Shown here one piece after another: positions 1 through 9,977 of a stretch of DNA of 64,000 nucleotides. Under the pieces are notes generated by a model. It did not search any database, was not told where the DNA came from, and saw nothing but the letters and a program-made list of their open reading frames with translations. Origin of the DNA: Nematopogon swammerdamellus. Its lineage: Eukaryota > Arthropoda > Insecta > Lepidoptera > Adelidae. Where the stretch lies: positions 18,561,891 through 18,625,890 of the forward strand of contig OX336349.1 in NCBI GenBank assembly GCA_946902875.1. Direction: 5' to 3'. Positions within the stretch are counted from its first letter, which is position 1. Every line of letters starts with the position of its first letter. The position numbers were made by a program, and so were the translations under genes.

Positions 1-739
1 TCGTATGAACAATTTTATGCCGCACCGTGCCGCACTCTTCCGCCAGTGCGGTCTTACGAAACAAAACGAACATGGCTGAAGAAACGATGCCGATGAAAGT
101 TCTGTAATGCGCAGGAAGTGCGAATGCCATCCCGATTTGACGTAATCGCTTGCAGTCGAATTTGAAAGACTGGCGCAAGCTTCCAGCTGCACGTATGAAC
201 CCCTCCTTGAGGTTACTAGAGGATATATGGGTGGGGCGCACTGTGTAGGCTATTTGCGATATTTGAATTGCCTTAGTTTTGATAAAGTGCATTCGCCGAT
301 GTCGCGTATTGTAAAAGATCCGGTTCCACTGATTTACTGCGGCGTCGCATGATTTACGGATTCACCTATACATGCAGTCTTGTGGCACTATTGATTGGTT
401 TTAATAGGTATAGTAAAATGCAAAAGGATTTGTCGCTTTTTGCCCGATTTTATGTTTGAAACTGTTTTCCTCTGTGGCATAGTAAAACATGTCTGCGGTT
501 TGGTAGAGTTGCTTATTCAAAATATCCTATTACTTTAACTTAACTTTAAGTGAGTTTCTCGGAAACGGCTCTAACTATTTGGGTGAAATTTTGTATTTAG
601 ATAAAGTTTTTTTTTTCAAGTTTATCTAGATACGTGTAGACGCCGAGCGAAGCTCGGTCGCCCAGGTACTTTATTTCAATAAGTGACCAAGCGCCCATGT
701 GTGTCACAAAGCTCAAAGAATACAATCATTGTCAATTTT
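1..739. other. unassigned intergenic DNA
   Basis: No gene or recognised repeat body seen. A small perfect stem-loop (CCGAGC-GAA-GCTCGG) lies at 643-657, followed by GTCGCCCAGGTACT, which resembles a transposon end; no partner end was found. Confidence 0.5.
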
Positions 740-1120
740 CAGCCTCGATAGCTCAGTGGTGCGGTCGTCGACTGTTGTTAAGCACACATGGACGCGGTCA
801 GTGCTTGGATGGGTAACCGCTCGACCGTTGCAGGCTGACCGTGGTTCGGATTCCACGTTAAACTGCAAGTCCCTTCCATTCTTACCTTACAAGGTGGTAG
901 GATTTATCCCACCATGGTTGATACCACCGCACTGAATGAAACGTCGGTCGAAGCGGCAATGTAAATAGTTCGTGTTTTCCATCCAGTTCAGTCCAGCCGA
1001 CATGAAATGAAGGGAAGCACTGAAATGGCACCTAGTTCACCCGGTGTTATGGGCTAATAATCACGGACGTATACCTAGGTTGATGTAGCCAACCGTGTCA
1101 GTATCCATACAAAAAAAAAC
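740..1120 (+). mobile_element. S1 SINE, full length
   Basis: The head opens with AGCCTCGATAGCTCAGTGG, a tRNA-type A box. A stretch with GGTCAGTGCTTGGATGGG follows, like the 5S rRNA internal control region, then GGTTCGGATTCC, a near B box. The body continues through GGTCCCTTCC and ATACCACCGCACTGAATG to a tail ending CAACCGTGTCAGTATCCATAC and an A-run. Pol III promoter elements, a body without coding capacity and an A-rich 3' end identify it as a SINE. It needs a LINE's reverse transcriptase to move; which LINE is unknown. Confidence 0.85.
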
Positions 1121-1499
1121 AGATGCATCGTTATGAGCTCTTTACAATCGGCTGTCACTCTCACTGTTAACTCACCAGGTCAATACGTGAGGCATCTCAT
1201 CCTTGTGTGGTATGCGAAGAACAGTCACCTACCTCAATCCGGTTAGTGGTTAATGAGTATGCCATCAAGTGGCGTTGCAAATTGAGTGCCATATCGCATG
1301 AAGGCAAATGGACTGCCAAAGACAAGCCTTATCCCATCCCGTAGGCTCCGCACGTCTGTGTACCAAATGGCAAGCAATATGTTGTAGCTGTTTCTAGTTC
1401 TGGGCCCATAGAGTAAGGAAAGTTATACCTAGATGTGGAAACGACTATGGGGTTAAAATGTTCTCCACTTTCATTGATCTGAAGGATTTGTTGTTTTTG
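1121..1499. other. unassigned spacer between two S1 SINEs
   Basis: No ORF or repeat recognised. Confidence 0.5.
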
Positions 1500-1835
1500 G
1501 AATTATACACTTGGTTGGCTACGTCACCTACAACATCCGTGATGTCAGCCCATAACGCCTTGGTGAACTAGGTGCCATGTCAGTTTTTTCCTACGGTCGT
1601 GCCTGCTGCACTGAATCGGACGGAAAACACGAACTAGATATTATTTGCATTAAGCCGTTTCGACCGACCTTTAATTTCAGTGCGGTGATACCAATCCGTG
1701 CGGGTTAATCACACAGACGATTGTTAAGCCCTACCATCTAGTAAGGTAAGAAGGGAAGGGACCTACACAGTTTTACGTGGACCACGGTCAGCCTCCAACG
1801 GTCGATACCTGTCAAAATTCTGACCGCGCCACCGC
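1500..1835 (-). mobile_element. S1 SINE, diverged, head damaged
   Basis: Reverse complement of S1. Tail (TTGGTTGGCTACGTCACC), body and the CCACGGTCAGCCTCCAACGG segment are present, but the 5S-like head is broken after about 1810. An extra piece sits in the body near 1720-1735. An old copy. Confidence 0.75.
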
Positions 1836-2077
1836 GTGCTTCTGATCACGAACCACAGACAGACAGAACCAGAACCAGTTTGTTATCTCAGAACTTTCGA
1901 CTGGGTGAACTGATTTTGAAAATTTATTCTTTTTTTATTTGAAAGCTGGTGCTTCCCGTGTGGTCCCATTTTAATTTGGTCATGATCGGATTGGAAAGCG
2001 ATTCCGCCGAGTACATTAATAGTAAAAAATTACAAAAAAAACTGTGCAATAAAAAACTATTTGAAAAAATATAAATA

Positions 2078-2225
2078 CGGCCTTCAAAAAAGTGTGAAAT
2101 AAAAAAAAAATCGAACCCTAGAGTTGAAGGCGGTGATATCCTTTGTGATTTGTGTAGCCTTCTTTAGCACCGCCTTCAACTCTAGGGTTCGATTTTTTTT
2201 TATTTCATACATTTTTGAAGGCGGT
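2078..2225. repeat. foldback repeat, about 40-bp near-perfect arms
   Basis: Arms at about 2096-2134 and 2170-2207 are inverted copies centred on TCGAACCCTAGAGTTGAAGG. Weaker pairing (GCCTTCAAAAA / TTTTTGAAGGC) extends outward. The loop is about 35 bp. A snapback MITE-like unit; no target duplication identified. Confidence 0.7.
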
Positions 2226-2484
2226 TTAAATATTTTTTTAAATTTAAGATTAAGTGGGGACTTCCAATACGTATATTGCCCACATTCGATGTTCTGTTTG
2301 TCGGTCTGTGTAGGTGATTGCTTTCGTAATGGCGTACAAAGTAAGACGTAGGTGTGATGTATTATTAGTGGATAGGTTAGGTGAAGTAAATTCTAATGTA
2401 TTAGGACCTGTTTGAAGAAGGTGCCTAACCGTTTCTCATGGGAATAAATACCCAGAAACTCAAGCATAAATACTCTGGATAATG

Positions 2485-2834
2485 CGCGCTTTGAGGAGTA
2501 TGTGTGGAGTTACAATGAAATATAGATTGAGAAATAGTGTGTGCGAGTGCGCTGCTTGCTGTGGGCTGAAAGAAAATATATAGTGACAAGCATTGAAAAA
2601 GGAATGCTTTGTTGGTTCGGTCATGTTGGAAGAATGGATTATAGGAGACTAATGAAAGAAATTTATAGAGCGAATGTGAGTGGAAGAATCGGGAAGGGTC
2701 GTCCTAGCTAGACGCAGCACGTACCTGGACCAGATCGGGCATGTGCTCAAAAAGGGTGAAGTCCGCACTACCCGAAACCGACGAGTATGTACGAAGAACA
2801 TTATGAGAGTGGAAGAGCAGCAGAGTAGCAGAGG
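2485..2834 (+). pseudogene. C-terminal remnant of a LINE reverse transcriptase
   Basis: Conceptual translation in shifting frames gives MCGVTMKYRLRN, then EKGMLCWFGHVGRMDYRRL, then RIGKGRP and a third-frame segment DQIGHVLKKGEVRTTRNRR. This order (CGV...R-R, ML-WFGH--RM, GRGRP, ADHI-LKKG, TRNRR) is the usual end of a widespread insect endonuclease-reverse transcriptase ORF. There are stops at the end of block 1 and after GRP, plus two frame changes, so it is dead. A short stretch (about 2579-2672) is the apparent ancestor of the satellite at 62335-64000. Confidence 0.7.
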
Positions 2835-3097
2835 TGTGGCAAGGGCGCCGCCGGGCGGGCTTATCGCCTCAGGAAATTTCCTCCAGTCAACCTGGTGGAA
2901 CTACATTTTTACATGCAATTCGAACCATGGAGCAGCGGGTGAAGGTATGCACGTAATTTTTCTTTCAAATCAGAAAAAAATCATGGGTAGGTGATACACG
3001 TCGACGTCGGTATACACGTCGTCGGTCGGATTCGAACCTCGGACCGCAAGAAAAGCCGACAACGTCCAAACCTCTCGGCTATCCGCCGCCGCGGGTA
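2835..3097 (-). mobile_element. tRNA-headed SINE with a different body
   Basis: On the minus strand the head carries TAGCCGAGAGG (A box) and GGTTCGAATCC (B box). It then reads ATTACGTGCATACC as in S2, but continues into GGTTGACTGGAGGAAATTTCC and GATAAGCCCGCC, which resembles the E family 3' domain rather than the S2 body. It looks like an S2-type head joined to another tail. Confidence 0.55.
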
Positions 3098-3727
3098 CGT
3101 TGTATGTATTGTCACGTAGTGAATTTTAATAGCGGACTGTCGAAATGCCGTTTACCGAAGTGTCAGAGACACATTGCCAGTACGGAGGAAAATACTCCGT
3201 ACTAAGGCTACGGTACACGTGAGACGTCCGTTACTATTCAATATTATTACTGCCAACCTACATTTTTGAAAATTCAATCACACATATCTCGGCGTACTAC
3301 ATTCTCACTACGTAACCGAGCACACATTATTGTATCATTTACCGAGCGTGAATTTCCACGATCTCTTCCCGCTGTCAGCCCATACCAAAATTATATATTG
3401 TTTGACGTAACGAAAAAGATCGCGAGCGTCTGTATGGAATTTCTGTTTGCTGAACGGGGCAACATCGCACATCGCGGTGTTGATTAATGGGTTGCCAGGC
3501 GGTTGAAATATATCCCAAATAGACGGGAATTCACATTCGCCTCGGTTGTATTTATATTACTTATTAATTCAGTCATCATCGGAGGACCCCTAGTAGAGGT
3601 CCAATATTATCAACAAATGGTGTTACAGGCCTTCAGCCACTTAGATCCAGGTAACCACATACAGTGCGCGTCATTGCGTGCTAGCCGACTTCATTCCGCA
3701 GCCACACCACAAACGCGCGCTGTCACC
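3098..3727. other. unassigned DNA
   Basis: Only short chance ORFs. It could include U3-like sequence if the unit at 3728-4545 is an LTR, but no paired LTR boundaries were found. Confidence 0.4.
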
Positions 3728-4545
3728 TATAAAAGCGGAACTCAGTCAACCAAGACTTCACTTCTTCTGTTAAATAATTCTCCGCTACAAGATAAAATAT
3801 AACGCGCTCGATCTGCCGCCGTGAGTTACACTAGTCTCCCTCGCGACCGTGCCACTGTCAACGAGCCACGGCGCTGCACCACCGCGTCGGTCACGCGTCG
3901 CCGAGCACTCCCTCACGGACGCCTGCAGCCGTACATCTCAGCGTTGAGAGAGGAGTCCCCACAGCCAGGGTTACGGGTAACATTACAATCTCTTCAGCTC
4001 TGCCCTGCCTGTCGTTTGTGAGACACCGCCGGCCTAGCGGTTGTCGTTGCGCTTCACGCACCAAACGTATAACGCCCATCTGTGTATTTTCTCTCTTCCC
4101 ATCCACAGGGCACCTTGATATGTGTGCATTATTTAATGTGGGTGTGTTTGTGTGTGTGTGTGTACAGCTTCTACGTCTACACGTAGTCTCTTCTACGTTT
4201 ACACGTAGACTTCCACGTTTCTACGTTCTCCGTCCGAGGACGCCTGCATCGTCTGCGACGGCATAGCCGGAACGAGCCACCTGGGCTCTACTCCTCGTCC
4301 GGCTGTCCCGAAGCAGAACACTGTGAAGAGGGTGGGGAACGAGCGACGCATCGGAGGCATCGTGTCGGCCTCCCTGCGAAGACCTTCGTCTCCTCCTCCG
4401 AAGCTAAGTTCTCGGATAGAATTATAGCTCTAATCGATTAGCTCGGTCGTCACCCCTACGATGCTCAAGTGATTCTGATAACTCACACCCTGTCTTTTTA
4501 CATCGTATAATTGTGTTTTTTGGAATAAACGATAAATTTATATTT
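3728..4545 (+). other. possible transcription unit or LTR remnant
   Basis: A TATA box (TATAAAAG at 3728) lies about 32 bp upstream of an arthropod initiator-like TTCACTTC. A GC-richer stretch follows, with AATAAA at about 4523 and a T-rich region after it. No convincing protein lies between; the two small ORFs (3821-4021, 4018-4266) show no recognised motif. It could be the U3/R/U5 of an LTR element, a noncoding exon, or coincidence. Confidence 0.25.
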
Positions 4546-4719
4546 CTGAGCCGTATTTCATTATTTAAGTCCCCTTTTTCGTCTCATTATGTATGTATGT
4601 ACGTATGAAGGAAGCTTCACCGAACATATCCGGAAGCCGGGCCCATCGGCGGCAGTAGAGGAGGGTGTTAATCGCGGTTGGAACTAGCGAGTGGCCACTC
4701 TAAATTTCCCGCGCATGCT

Positions 4720-5030
4720 TCACGTTTCGGCACTTTCGGCTCGCATCAAGCCCTCGTCAGCTAGTCTGCGTTGACTAGGATGCGGGGAAACACCAGTCCC
4801 GCTCTCGACCTCCCTCTCTCTACCTATACATATTCTGCAGGATGCTTCCAGTGACGTTTTCGAAGCTCTCTCCATGTATGAGCTTAGCGTAGATCTTGGC
4901 AGCCCTAGATTCTTAAAGAGACTGTAGAGCGACATCGCTGGTAGTCCTCTTGCTCCGACTTCCGCAGCAAAGAGATCAGTCTTGAATCCGTTTCTCACAA
5001 TCCGGTCTACTAAGTTGCAGTACTTGTTAA
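4720..5030 (-). pseudogene. fragment of a transposon-type ORF
   Basis: The minus-strand frame from about 5030 down to 4720 is open and contains NKYCNLVDRIVRNGFKTDLF, then EVGARGLPAMSLYSLFKNLG and SYMERASKTSLEASCRIC. The pattern KY-LV--....G-----EVG-RG----SL....L followed by a basic-helical ASK/A--AS segment resembles the end of polyproteins from multi-copy animal retroelements. I know the pattern but not a firm family name. The upstream part of the frame is only translated (TGTA)n microsatellite. Confidence 0.4.
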
Positions 5031-5250
5031 GTTGTATGTATGTATGTATAATATAATGTATGTGTATGTATGTATGCATGCATACATGCATGTATGTATG
5101 TATGTATGTATGTATGTATGTATGTATGTATGTATGTATGTATGTATGTATGTATGTATGTATGTATGTATGTATGTATGTATGTATGTATGTATGTATG
5201 TATGTATGTATGTATGTATGTATGTATGTATGTATGCATGCATGCATACA
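5031..5250. repeat. (TGTA)n microsatellite
   Basis: More than 200 bp of nearly pure TGTA units with CATGCATACATGCATG interruptions near both ends. All long ORFs across it are translated repeat. Confidence 0.95.
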
Positions 5251-5256
5251 TGGATC

Positions 5257-5510
5257 ATATTAATGGATCAGTAAGTTAAACGAAAGTACGGCTCAATAGT
5301 GCTGAGAAACTAACAGTACATACATACTCGTACATAGATACACACATACATACATACATACATACATACATACATACATACATACATACGTATGTATGTA
5401 TGTATGTATGTATGTATGTATGTGTGTATCTATGTACGAGTATGTATGTACTGTTAGTTCCTCAGCACTATTGAGCCGTACTTTCGTTTAACTTACTGAT
5501 CCATTAATAT
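5257..5510. repeat. 254-bp near-perfect palindrome
   Basis: Unique-sequence outer arms (about 5257-5340 and 5430-5510) are inverted copies running from ATATTAATGGATCAGTAAG on the left to its complement on the right. They enclose (CATA)n meeting (TATG)n at a TACGTA centre near 5389. One substitution is seen in the non-repetitive arm, and the right tetranucleotide arm is about three units shorter. It abuts the (TGTA)n tract. Confidence 0.9.
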
Positions 5511-5720
5511 CAGCGAAATGACAAAGTTTCCGATACATTACCTCCTCCAGATATGGCGATAGGAATAATTCCCGAGGTAATGTAGCCCGCGAAATGTGCT
5601 GCACTTTCGCAGTAAATCATGATGCTTCACTTATGCAGTGAGTGTATTGCTCATAGTGTTGGTGTGGGACATGAGGAACGTGTGGATTTGGCTATTGTCT
5701 TTCAAATAGCGGCTGGTGGT

Positions 5721-6000
5721 CGGCTCACAGTCCGAGGTTCGAATCCGGCCAACATGCCTTCTAGTTCTCACAGAAAACGGGTTGGTACGGTACGCTCTTT
5801 GCGCGAGCTCGACTCGAACTTGACCACTTTTTTCTTTAATTATGTTACTCCGGGATATACACTACCACTATACGACGTTTCGTCAAAAAATCCTAAGCCT
5901 TCTAGTTCTCACAGATAACGGGATGGTACGGAACCCTCTTTAAACGAGCTCGACTTAAACTTGACCACTTTTTTTAAATTATGTTACTTCGGGATATACT
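5721..6000 (+). repeat. tRNA-like B box and 141-bp-offset direct repeat of G-type ends
   Basis: GAGGTTCGAATCCGGCC near 5742 matches a B box. Two copies of a roughly 105-bp segment start at 5757 and 5898 with CCTTCTAGTTCTCACAGA and run to TTACT(T/C)CGGGATATAC. Each includes GGTACGG...GAGCTCGAC...AACTTGACCACTTTTT, like the 3' end of the G family. Likely a local duplication of a G-type or SINE tail. Confidence 0.55.
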
Positions 6001-6035
6001 CTGCTAACCTGTACTCTACTAAGTTACTACTAACC

Positions 6036-6215
6036 AAATAAGACGGGAAGGGACCTATACAGTTTACATACATACATACATAGCGTCACGCCTGTTTCCC
6101 GGTGGGGTAGGCAGAGACAACGGATCTCCACGTGCCACGATCCTGACACACCTCTGCCGCCTATACAGTTTTACGTGGTAAAAAACAACGGCCAGCCTTC
6201 AACGGTGGAACGGTC
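6036..6215 (-). mobile_element. S1 SINE fragment, interrupted by F
   Basis: GGGAAGGGACCTA on the left and TTTTACGTGG...GGCCAGCC on the right are adjacent parts of S1, read on the minus strand. They are separated by the F insertion at 6066-6159. Confidence 0.6.
6066..6159 (+). mobile_element. F, about 94-bp insertion with 12-bp target duplication
   Basis: CCTATACAGTTT occurs at both edges (6054-6065 and 6160-6171) while intact S1 copies have a single equivalent CCTACAGTTTT, so this is a target duplication. The insert begins with (CATA)n and contains GCGTCACGCCTGTTTCCC and CAGAGACAACGGATCTCCACG. A related fragment lies at 21292-21362 and a diverged one near 26880. Confidence 0.65.
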
Positions 6216-6545
6216 ACCCATTCAAGCTTAGTGTGTTTAATACCATAAACGGCCCACGACCGATCGCTTTAGACAAAAGGCTATTCCATTAATTCCAACA
6301 CGGGCATTTAGTATTAAATATATGTTTTACCACCTTATAAAGATTGTTGGCTGAGATTTGCGCCGTGGGGCTTGCGCTGCACACAGCACATAGGGCGCAG
6401 TGTATGATGCTGTATGCTCTTTTGTGCGTTATGTGATCCTGGTACCATGGAGGGGATGGATCCACTTTCTTGTCAACCCTATGAAGCCTACCTTCCTCCT
6501 CTGTCCATCGTCCCTTGGGCAAGAAACACTTTTAATTTGATTGAA

Positions 6546-6958
6546 AGCGTGACATGTAGCGCCGAGCCACACATAAGGTGTCTAACGACGCCCGTGGACG
6601 ATCGGTTGTATGAGGGGGTTGCGAATGCCATGCCTGCCTGACAGGTGCCCATTCACGCCCCTCTTGAAGGGCCAGAGACTGTTCTTGGGGGGAAGTATAT
6701 GGGCAGGGAGAGCGTTCCAGAGTTTACCGGTTCTGTAGAGGAAAGATCTGCAGAACCGGTTAGTACGTGAACGCGGTAAGTCCAGCGTGTAGGGATGCAT
6801 ACCTTGCCCGGTGCGCGTGGTGCGGAGTTGAAAAGGGGACGCTCCTCCAAGCAATTCCCATGGAATAAGCGATAGAACACACTTAGGGAGCCGCCCTGCG
6901 AAGTATCGCGGGACACTTCGGGGTCACCCACTAGTCGCATGGCACGAAGCTGGATTAG
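6546..6958 (-). pseudogene. J2 LINE, RT C-terminus and 3' end
   Basis: The minus strand encodes the J2 tail seen in longer form at 60629-61262: LVGDPEVS, SVFYRLFHG, NRFCRSFLYRTGKLWNALPA and VNGHLSGRHGIRNP. A stretch between PEVS and SVFYR is altered and frames break, so it is inactive. No T-run is seen at the 3' side (6546). Confidence 0.7.
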
Positions 6959-6960
6959 TT

Positions 6961-7018
6961 CGTTAGACACCTTATGGGTGGCTCGGCGCCACATGTCGCG
7001 CTTTCTATAAAAAAAAAT
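6961..7018 (+). mobile_element. J2 LINE 3' tail, opposite orientation
   Basis: TTAGACACCTTATGGGTGG...TCGCGCT followed by an A-rich run is the J2 3' terminus on the plus strand. It directly abuts the minus-strand copy at 6546-6958, so the two 3' ends point outward. Confidence 0.6.
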
Positions 7019-7680
7019 TACTGAATTAAATATAAAGTCACCGTAATTAAAGAGGAAACCCGAAGACTTCTTGGTAAGCTGGGAATGGGAATGGCTATAA
7101 AGTACCAGGGCAGCAGAAATGATAGGAGGTTTGCAAATTGCCACAAAGGAAGTTCACTTACTGTATCTGTGTTTTCTGGTAAGTGGGTCAGAACGCCCCT
7201 CAAAATTAAATGTAATTGGGTCGTAAGGCCACAATTTTTATTTTTTTTGACAGTGGGTCCTGAGAATGGGTCAGAACGCCACGAGATCAAAAAAATTGTT
7301 GTCGTTGTTCGGTGTGCAATAAAGAATTTCAGTCTAAGATAGATGACAGCTGCAGCCACATACCAATCTATAACGCAGCTCCCGGCAACTCCTCATCCTA
7401 TCTCTCCAAGTTCACATCAGCTATCGCCTGGCCGTGCTGTGTGAATCTATGTGTAGAATCGCTGCCTCCGCGCCGTCTCGCTCGTGCCGGCCATATACCT
7501 ACGCCCGGCTTTCGATATTCTGCATGCCATGGAAAATTATGTTGACTAACGACGTGAATTTTAGGTGAGACAAAATGTTAGACTATTTTGTTTTACACCT
7601 GCGTGGGACCCTGTGGTGGGACATTTCGCTTCTTTCTTGACTGACTTTCTGCAGAGACTTTGCTCTCGGTTCCTGTCCCT
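7019..7680. other. unassigned DNA
   Basis: Overlapping small ORFs on both strands, none with a motif. TGGGTCAGAACGCC is repeated at about 7185 and 7269, an 84-bp offset of unknown meaning. Confidence 0.45.
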
Positions 7681-7777
7681 CACTGACATGGCACCTAGTT
7701 CACCCGGTCTCGTGGGCTGACATCACGGATGTTGTAGATGATGTAGCCAACCGTTTCAGTTTCCATAAAAAAAAAAC
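7681..7777 (+). mobile_element. S1 SINE, 3' tail only
   Basis: Starts at CACTGACATGGCACC and ends TTTCCAT plus A-run; truncated at its 5' end. Confidence 0.8.
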
Positions 7778-8330
7778 ATGAAAATCGGAATAATTTATGC
7801 GAGTATTCTCACAAAATATAATATTTTATATTTTGTGACGAAGTAAACATAATTTTTTTTATTTATTTATAATATATAGATATAAACACTTACACATGCG
7901 TGTATTCTAATATTCCCAGTGCACTTGTACATATTTATGATTTTTATATTATTAATATTTATTTTATTTTTTATACATTTATTTAACACATTTTCTTTTC
8001 ATATTAATTTAAATTTTTTTTTATAAACTCAAAATTAAAATCTAATATTGGTATAAAAAACAAATGGAGTTATAAAAAACTTTTGGAGGGGGGGGGGAGG
8101 GGGTATAAAACAATACTCCGAAAGACATTTTACATTACACCAATATCCAAATCTGTCAAAAGAAGTAAAATATCTTACATCATCTGCAATTAGTATAAAC
8201 TCAAAATAATATGTTTTAGAAAGCTGCAATTTCGAAAATTGTTAAATTGTCGTTCTCACCTTGTTATATATAACGGTATGAAGCATATTTATTTATTTAT
8301 ATTTTATTTATTCTATATTTAATTTATATT
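7778..8330. other. AT-rich unassigned DNA
   Basis: Very AT-rich, with a G-run near 8086-8102. The minus-strand ORF 8035-8229 has no recognised motif. Confidence 0.5.
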
Positions 8331-8339
8331 GCGTTTTTT

Positions 8340-8600
8340 ACAGCTGTCAAATAGGATATTCTGGAGGCTGGGCTTAAAATCAGCGATGCTGGGTCGTCTC
8401 GGCCCAGTATCATACGCTGCGCCCAGATCCTATTTTTCATAGTTTTAGGTATATTATTTATTAGGTACAACTGTCATGTGTATGTTGCAAATTTATGAAA
8501 AATAAATAAACATTTCATTTCATTTCATTTCATTTCATTTCATTTCATTTCATTTCATTTCATTTCATTTCATTTCATTTCATTTCATTTCATTTCAAAC
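8340..8600 (+). repeat. retroelement-like 3' end with (CATTT)n tail
   Basis: A GC-richer stretch with GGCTGGGC and TCTCGGCCCAGTATCATACG is followed by GAAAAATAAATAAA and about 17 CATTT units (8512-8598). A structured end followed by a short-unit tract suggests a LINE or SINE 3' terminus; family not identified. Confidence 0.5.
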
Positions 8601-9099
8601 AAAGAGAGCATTTCGGAGTATTAAGGACCATTTAGTAGTTCGTTTGTGATTTTTTTTTTCACATATTAATTGACATAAATAAAAATAAAAACTTTTAGAC
8701 AGGATTTTCATATATATTTTTGAAATTCGTTGAACAAAAACTGAAACGAAAATGTGGCAAACTTTGCAAATTGTGCCTCACGCTGTAGTACCGCAGTCTT
8801 AAATCCTAGCACATGCACAATATAACAGCATTTTATTGCAAGTAGATATGCATGGCTCGGTTGCTCGGTTAGTCCAGTACAAACTGATGGATCCGTCCGT
8901 CCCGCTGCTGCTCGGGTTAACACTTTAGAGCTGCTCGCACAATCAGATATTTGTTTTAAATTATGGTAATAAAATGTCGGCGCTAGTCACGAGCTTTTGA
9001 GCGAATATCGCCCGCGCGGCGTGCGCGAGCGCACAGGGACGGCCGTCTCTGATATCTCGCCGTGCGCGGTACAACCCTGTAAGCAAATACATTTACTTT
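8601..9099. other. unassigned DNA
   Basis: No gene seen. The CpG-rich patch 8995-9075 contributes chance ORFs. Confidence 0.45.
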
Positions 9100-9446
9100 A
9101 TTGTATACCCGCTCGCGTGAAATTCGTATTTAAAAAGAAGAAAGTAAATAAGCAGGTAAGGAAGAAGGCCAAGCTGCGTTCCTGCGTTACCTTTATTTTG
9201 GCTCGCGGAAAAAATCGGTCACCACATAACCGGAACTGAATTTTATTTAGCCTATTCTGTGTCACGTATAAAGTTAAATGTACTTATATTAAGTTTAATC
9301 GAATTCGGATGATCGGTTTAAGAGTTATGATGAAGGAACATACATACAGAAAAGATTTTAAAAAATCGTCAATAAAAAAAAAATTGTTTTAGTATCATAC
9401 GTTTTAGTACAGACGCAGTATCTCATAAAATAAAGTAACTCACTAT
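9100..9446 (-). mobile_element. H Helitron-like element, truncated
   Basis: On the minus strand it runs from GTTACTTTATTTTATGAGATAC through CCGGTTATG and CCGCGAGC to AATACGAATTTCACGCGAGCG. The usual GCCGCGGGCAAAAGCTAGT terminus is missing. The other side abuts an RTE fragment at 9450. Confidence 0.6.
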
Positions 9447-9449
9447 TAG

Positions 9450-9692
9450 TATTGATTCACAGTGACAAGTGGCAGTGGGCGGGCATGTCAGCCGAAGGAA
9501 GAGACGACGACCGTTGGAGTAACGGTGTCCTACACTGGCGGCCGTGTACAGGAAAATAGAGTGTGGGAAGACCACGTGCTAGGTGGGACGACATTAAGTA
9601 CGTCGTCGTACGATATATAGAAGTGGTTTCGTACCGCTGAAGGCTGGGAGGACTGTAGCAAAACTGGAGAGCGTATGTCCAGCAATGGAAGT
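9450..9692 (+). pseudogene. RTE-type LINE, RT C-terminus
   Basis: The translation follows the same order as the better copy at 23500-23745: WAGHVS, RDDDRWSNGVLHWRPC, then VWEDHV-GGT, and REDWRKIGEAYVQQW with damage. Frame changes and substitutions make it dead. Confidence 0.7.
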
Positions 9693-9977
9693 ATGTATAC
9701 ACACATACTACGCATGAATTTTTCCTATTGTTTTTACATTCCGGAATCCGGTTCGATCACACCCACAACGAATAGCCGGCAAGAAACTACGCAGGGGTTT
9801 TTTAACTTGTTCGAATACAATACGTTGTGACTAGCTACACAATAGACACCGCTTACAGTGTTAAAATACAGTTTGATTGCTAGAATACCATCGACATCTA
9901 TTTTATCGATGTAGATTACCAAAATCAAAAGTAAAAGTAAAAGTAAAAATAAAATCAGGTGTTTAGAGCAATTAGGT

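Noticed and set aside
3026..3095. tRNA gene on the minus strand (A and B boxes present)
   Set aside because: No matching acceptor stem; it continues into SINE body. The same applies to the heads at 18760-18823, 33560-33620 and all S1 copies.
5010..5279. Seven ORFs of 67-175 codons made of repeated His-Thr-Tyr-Ile or Met-Tyr-Val-Cys
   Set aside because: They are six-frame translations of the (TGTA)n microsatellite; only the part of the minus frame below 5030 has transposon-like sequence.
6546..7018. Twin-primed 5' inversion of a single J2 insertion
   Set aside because: The inverted part contains the 3' end as well, which twin priming does not produce.
6653..7144. 163-codon minus-strand ORF as one gene
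   Set aside because: It joins an inverted J2 tail to J2 fragments and to unrelated upstream sequence; a chance fusion frame.
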